Source of the DNA: an uncultured Dorea sp.
Lineage (GTDB): Bacteria > Bacillota > Clostridia > Lachnospirales > Lachnospiraceae
DNA length: 64,000 bases
Assembly (NCBI GenBank): GCA_910586965.1
Contig: CAJUMF010000015.1
Coordinates: 1-64,000, forward strand
Direction: 5' to 3'
The notes below the pieces were generated by a model. It ran no database searches. It was not told the DNA's origin and was given only the letters and a program-made list of their open reading frames with translations. Each line of letters starts with the position of its first letter. The first letter of the stretch is position 1. Of the stretch, positions 61,624 through 64,000 are shown piece by piece. Made by a program: the position numbers and the translations under genes.

Positions 61624-62691
61624 TTAATTCAGCAAAAACACAGAAACAACCGTTCCTTTCCCGACTTCTGATTTGATACTGACATACCCCTTCTGCCGGG
61701 TGATGATGCCCCGGGCGAGATACAGCCCGAGCCCCACGCCCTCCGCACTGGCTGCCTCCTGGCCCCGGTAGAACCGCTTGAACACGTCATGGTAATGCTC
61801 TGCGGCGATTCCCATCCCAGTGTCCGATACGTCAATCCGGGTGAAGAACTGCCAGGGCCGGACGCTGACGCGGACAGCTCCGCCCTCGGGGGTGTATTTT
61901 ACGGCGTTGTCAAGGAGGTTTCCAATGGCCTCCGCTGTCCACTTTGCATCGTGGCGGACGCACGTCCGCTCGCTGCAGTCTACGTCGATGGCGATGTTTT
62001 TCTGCTCTGCTTTTGCCCAGACCGTGCTCACCGCCCGGGCAATGGTCTCATGGAGGCGCCCGTTTTCCATGTGGAGGGCGAAAGTTCCCGTCTCCAGGCG
62101 CGACATCTTTATCAGAGACTGCATTAGGAAGTCAAGCTTGCTGACCTGTGTCCCCATGGCGGCGAGAAATTCCGCTCTTTTTTCTTCGGAAAGTTTCCTG
62201 CGCTCTAAAATATCCGTAAACATCATAAGGTTGGCGATGGGCGTCTTTACCTGATGGGAGATATCGCTGACCAGTTCCTGGATGGTCTGCTTGTCCGCGG
62301 CGCTTGCCCGGATACCTTCCTGCATACGCTCATGGTATTGGAGGAGCCTTCCCTGTACTTTGGAGATTTGCGAATCCTCATAGAGGGCGCACCCGCAGGG
62401 CATCCCGTCCATAAGGGCATCTAAGGTCCGGCAGATTTCATTGGCGAAGTCCGTCTGCTGCCGCCTTTTTTGTCCGTCCATGAAAAATGCCAGGAAAAAG
62501 AGCAGGACGCCGGATACGCAGAGGCAGAGCCGCAGGGCAAAAGGAGATAAGTATTCCCACAATGCTCCCCCAAGAAGGAGAAATGCCGCCGCCGCGAATA
62601 GCGCCGCGGATAATGTCGCGGATAATATCGCGGATGATATTACGGATAACGTAAGATTCGATGAGAGGTATTCTGTCTTTGTCTTTTTCAT
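61624..62691 (-). CDS. Sensor histidine kinase
   Basis: 355 aa. There are two membrane helices near the N-terminus (about 10-38 and 48-68) with a minimal loop, the intramembrane-sensing form. HisKA has LVSDISHQVKTPIANLMMF and HATPase has DNAVKYTPEGG and GVGLGLYLARGI. The first helix is encoded by four in-frame 12-bp repeats (62606-62653). Its start overlaps the regulator's TGA. It is likely the sensor for the ABC genes at 55721-60664. Confidence 0.93.
   Translation of the reverse strand: MKKTKTEYLSSNLTLSVISSAILSATLSAALFAAAAFLLLGGALWEYLSPFALRLCLCVSGVLLFFLAFFMDGQKRRQQTDFANEICRTLDALMDGMPCGCALYEDSQISKVQGRLLQYHERMQEGIRASAADKQTIQELVSDISHQVKTPIANLMMFTDILERRKLSEEKRAEFLAAMGTQVSKLDFLMQSLIKMSRLETGTFALHMENGRLHETIARAVSTVWAKAEQKNIAIDVDCSERTCVRHDAKWTAEAIGNLLDNAVKYTPEGGAVRVSVRPWQFFTRIDVSDTGMGIAAEHYHDVFKRFYRGQEAASAEGVGLGLYLARGIITRQKGYVSIKSEVGKGTVVSVFLLN
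62606..62653. repeat. Four 12-bp tandem repeats inside the kinase gene
   Basis: GCGGATAATGTC, GCGGATAATATC, GCGGATGATATT and ACGGATAACGTA stand head to tail. Being 12 bp long they keep frame, adding four residues each (SVIS-SAIL-SATL-SAAL) within the first membrane helix. Confidence 0.85.
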
Positions 62692-63377
62692 AATCGTTCA
62701 CCTGTCCATATATAGCCCATCCCCCGGACCGTCCGGATATAGGAGTGGTCTTCAGTCTCAATCTTTGCCCGCAGCCGGTTCATGGTGACGGTCAGCGTAT
62801 GGTCGTCGATAAAATTTCCGCCATAGTCCCACAGCCGTTCAAGCAATGTCCGCCGCGTCAGGATATTTCCGGCGTTGGCAGTAAGGAGCCGCAAAAGCTT
62901 GTACTCGTTGGGAGTGATGGTCAGCTTTTCGCCGTCCCGGACAGCCGTCAGGGCGCCGAAGTCAAGCTTGAGATAACCATCATCGTAACAGTCTTTTGCC
63001 GCCTCCGGTGTACAGCCGCTCCGGCGCAGGGCGACTTCCACCCGGCGTTTTAAGATTCGGATGTTAAACGGCTTTGTGATGTAGTCCTCCGCGCCGAGGT
63101 CAAAGCCGTTTAATTCGTCCTGCTCTAGGTCGTTGGCAGTCAGGAAGATGACCGGAAGGCTGGGAAAGTCCGTTTTTATCTCCCGGATAAGCTCAAAACC
63201 GCTGCCGTCCGGCAGGTTCACATCCAAAATCACCAGGTCGTAATGCCCGGTCTTTAATAGCTGCCGGGCTTTCTGGCAGTTGTAGGACTCGGACGTAAGA
63301 TACCCCTCTGTGTCCAGCTCAAAGCAAAGCCCCGCGCTTAAGGCAAGGTCATCCTCTATGACTAAAATTTTCTGCAT
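62688..63377 (-). CDS. OmpR-family response regulator
   Basis: 229 aa. The receiver has ILVIEDDLALSAG, LVILDVNLPDGSG and ITKPFNIRIL. The winged helix has TPNEYKLLRLLTANAGNILTRRTLLERLWD and TVTMNRLRAKIE. It is operonic with the kinase. An imperfect palindrome just upstream of its start may be an autoregulatory site. Its probable targets are the leftward ABC genes. Confidence 0.93.
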   Translation of the reverse strand: MQKILVIEDDLALSAGLCFELDTEGYLTSESYNCQKARQLLKTGHYDLVILDVNLPDGSGFELIREIKTDFPSLPVIFLTANDLEQDELNGFDLGAEDYITKPFNIRILKRRVEVALRRSGCTPEAAKDCYDDGYLKLDFGALTAVRDGEKLTITPNEYKLLRLLTANAGNILTRRTLLERLWDYGGNFIDDHTLTVTMNRLRAKIETEDHSYIRTVRGMGYIWTGERL

Positions 63378-63387
63378 GATATCACCT

Positions 63388-63422
63388 CGAAAGTTTTATG
63401 GGAACTTTAACGGTTCCTTTCG
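63388..63422. promoter_or_regulatory. Nested palindrome CGAAAG..GGAAC..GTTCC..CTTTCG upstream of regulator
   Basis: Inner arms GGAAC/GTTCC (63401-63417) and outer arms CGAAAG/CTTTCG (63388-63422) lie 10-45 nt upstream of the response regulator start, covering its presumed promoter. It is a candidate operator for autoregulation. Confidence 0.45.
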
Positions 63423-63650
63423 TATAATGCCAGTTCAATGACTGATGCCATTATAATTCGAAAACAGGCGGAAATCAATGCTGCTTTTTGAAATGGGCGG
63501 AAATGCTGTCTCGTAAGGCGGGATGATTGCGTCTGGTATGAAATTGATTTTGAATGAGAATACTATGTTTATGACAATAAAAAGTTTGAGTTTCACTCGG
63601 AATGGTTTTCCAGAAAACTAAAATAACGATAAAATGAACGGAGGCGGAAC
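63423..63650. other. Intergenic region upstream of AbiEi-like gene
   Basis: An AT-rich spacer. GTTTTCC-AG-AAAAC near 63605 is a small inverted repeat just upstream of the AbiEi-like gene. No coding frame is supported and the promoter boxes are not clear. Confidence 0.35.
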
Positions 63651-64000
63651 ATGAACCTGTATTTTGAACTGCTGAAAAAGCCGGTCTTCAATATGGAAGA
63701 TGTAAATGTATTTTATAATAATATGGACAGCGCGCGTTCTGCGGTTAAACGATTGATGAAAGAGGCCATGGCAGTCAGGATACGAAACAATATGTATACC
63801 TGTATCAGCGGAGAAACCGGGGCGCCGGTTGCGAATCGTTTTCAGATAGCCAGCCGCATTACGCCGACCTCATACGTGTCTCATCATACAGCTATGGAGT
63901 ATTATGGGATTACAGATCAGGTTTATTACGATGTGTATGTATCTTCCGAGACCAGTTTCCGTAATTTTACATTTGATGGTTATACGTATTGTTATGTGGT
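63651..64000 (+). CDS. AbiEi-like antitoxin/regulator, runs off the window
   Basis: ATG 63651 with GGAGGCGG upstream opens a frame that continues to the window end (116 codons seen). The N-terminus is an HTH-like segment (NMEDVNVFYNNMDSARSAVK), then PVANRFQIASRITPTSYVSH, HTAMEYYGI and VYYDVYVSSETSFRNFTFDG. These match AbiEi-type antitoxins and abortive-infection regulators, which pair with AbiEii nucleotidyltransferase toxins encoded downstream. The toxin would lie beyond the window. Confidence 0.75.
   Translation, partial: MNLYFELLKKPVFNMEDVNVFYNNMDSARSAVKRLMKEAMAVRIRNNMYTCISGETGAPVANRFQIASRITPTSYVSHHTAMEYYGITDQVYYDVYVSSETSFRNFTFDGYTYCYV

Overview
The window looks like a chromosomal segment of a gut-type Lachnospiraceae (Clostridia). 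The grounds are moderate GC, strong AGGAGG-type ribosome binding sites, a polA-coaE-MBL-DegV gene run, QueH, oxygen-sensitive glycyl radical and [4Fe-4S] enzymes, EFR1-type ferrodoxin, several Bce/MacB-like two-component/ABC sets, and Rpn- and DUF1703-type PD-(D/E)XK genes. The assignment to family is inference; the species is not determined. No rRNA, CRISPR array or intact insertion sequence was seen. One tRNA-Leu(CAA) is present.

Layout. 1-6 kb: two divergent related secreted proteins, a large secreted LRR-CAP-Big_2 protein and an AAA/PD-(D/E)XK protein. 6.2-17.1 kb: a nine-gene, one-strand operon ending in a terminator. It holds a ROK kinase, a glycyl radical enzyme (GRE) activase and GRE, a YesM/YesN sensor pair, a MalEFG-like ABC importer and a SIS-domain isomerase. 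This reads as an inducible radical-enzyme pathway for an unidentified carbohydrate. 17.1-18.7 kb: a SsuBC-like ABC pair without a binding protein. 18.9-30.6 kb: housekeeping and metabolism (queH, asd, ppk, topB, a beta-helix acyltransferase-like protein, a beta-hydroxyacid dehydrogenase, mgsA, a truncated AlbA_2-type gene, an SSS symporter, a HAD phosphatase). 30.7-35.8 kb: a response regulator-kinase-ABC-permease antimicrobial-peptide type module. 35.9-38.7 kb: glycosyltransferase, permuted papain-like protein and flippase-like membrane protein. 38.7-40.6 kb: a gene graveyard (frameshifted DUF1703 gene, truncated MocA). 40.6-45.5 kb: xpt, then a lipoprotein binding protein paired with a hybrid sensor kinase. 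45.5-46.9 kb: tRNA-Leu, secreted GH5 glycosidase and its overlapping XRE regulator. 47-55.7 kb: polA, coaE, MBL hydrolase, DegV, EFR1, an Rpn remnant, an HD protein and a divergent MerR/SDR pair. 55.7-63.4 kb: a second ABC/two-component resistance-like locus that is interrupted by other material. 63.65 kb to the end: start of an AbiEi-like gene.

Two things stand out. First, the GRE operon: the GRE is short (715 aa) and its active-site loop reads GCNWM rather than the GCVE-type loop of the GRE dehydratases and lyases, so its reaction cannot be assigned by analogy. Second, at 59.58-59.94 kb a 33-residue membrane peptide gene faces a convergent promoter for an antisense RNA. Both transcripts share one perfect bidirectional terminator and the locus carries short direct repeats at its two ends. 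This is the architecture of the Fst/par type I toxin-antitoxin system, with a peptide that is not Fst. Beside it lie a 182-bp fold-back element, G-rich repeats, a VapBC-like pair and the AbiEi-like gene, which makes the right end a small toxin-antitoxin island inserted among the parts of an ABC resistance locus.
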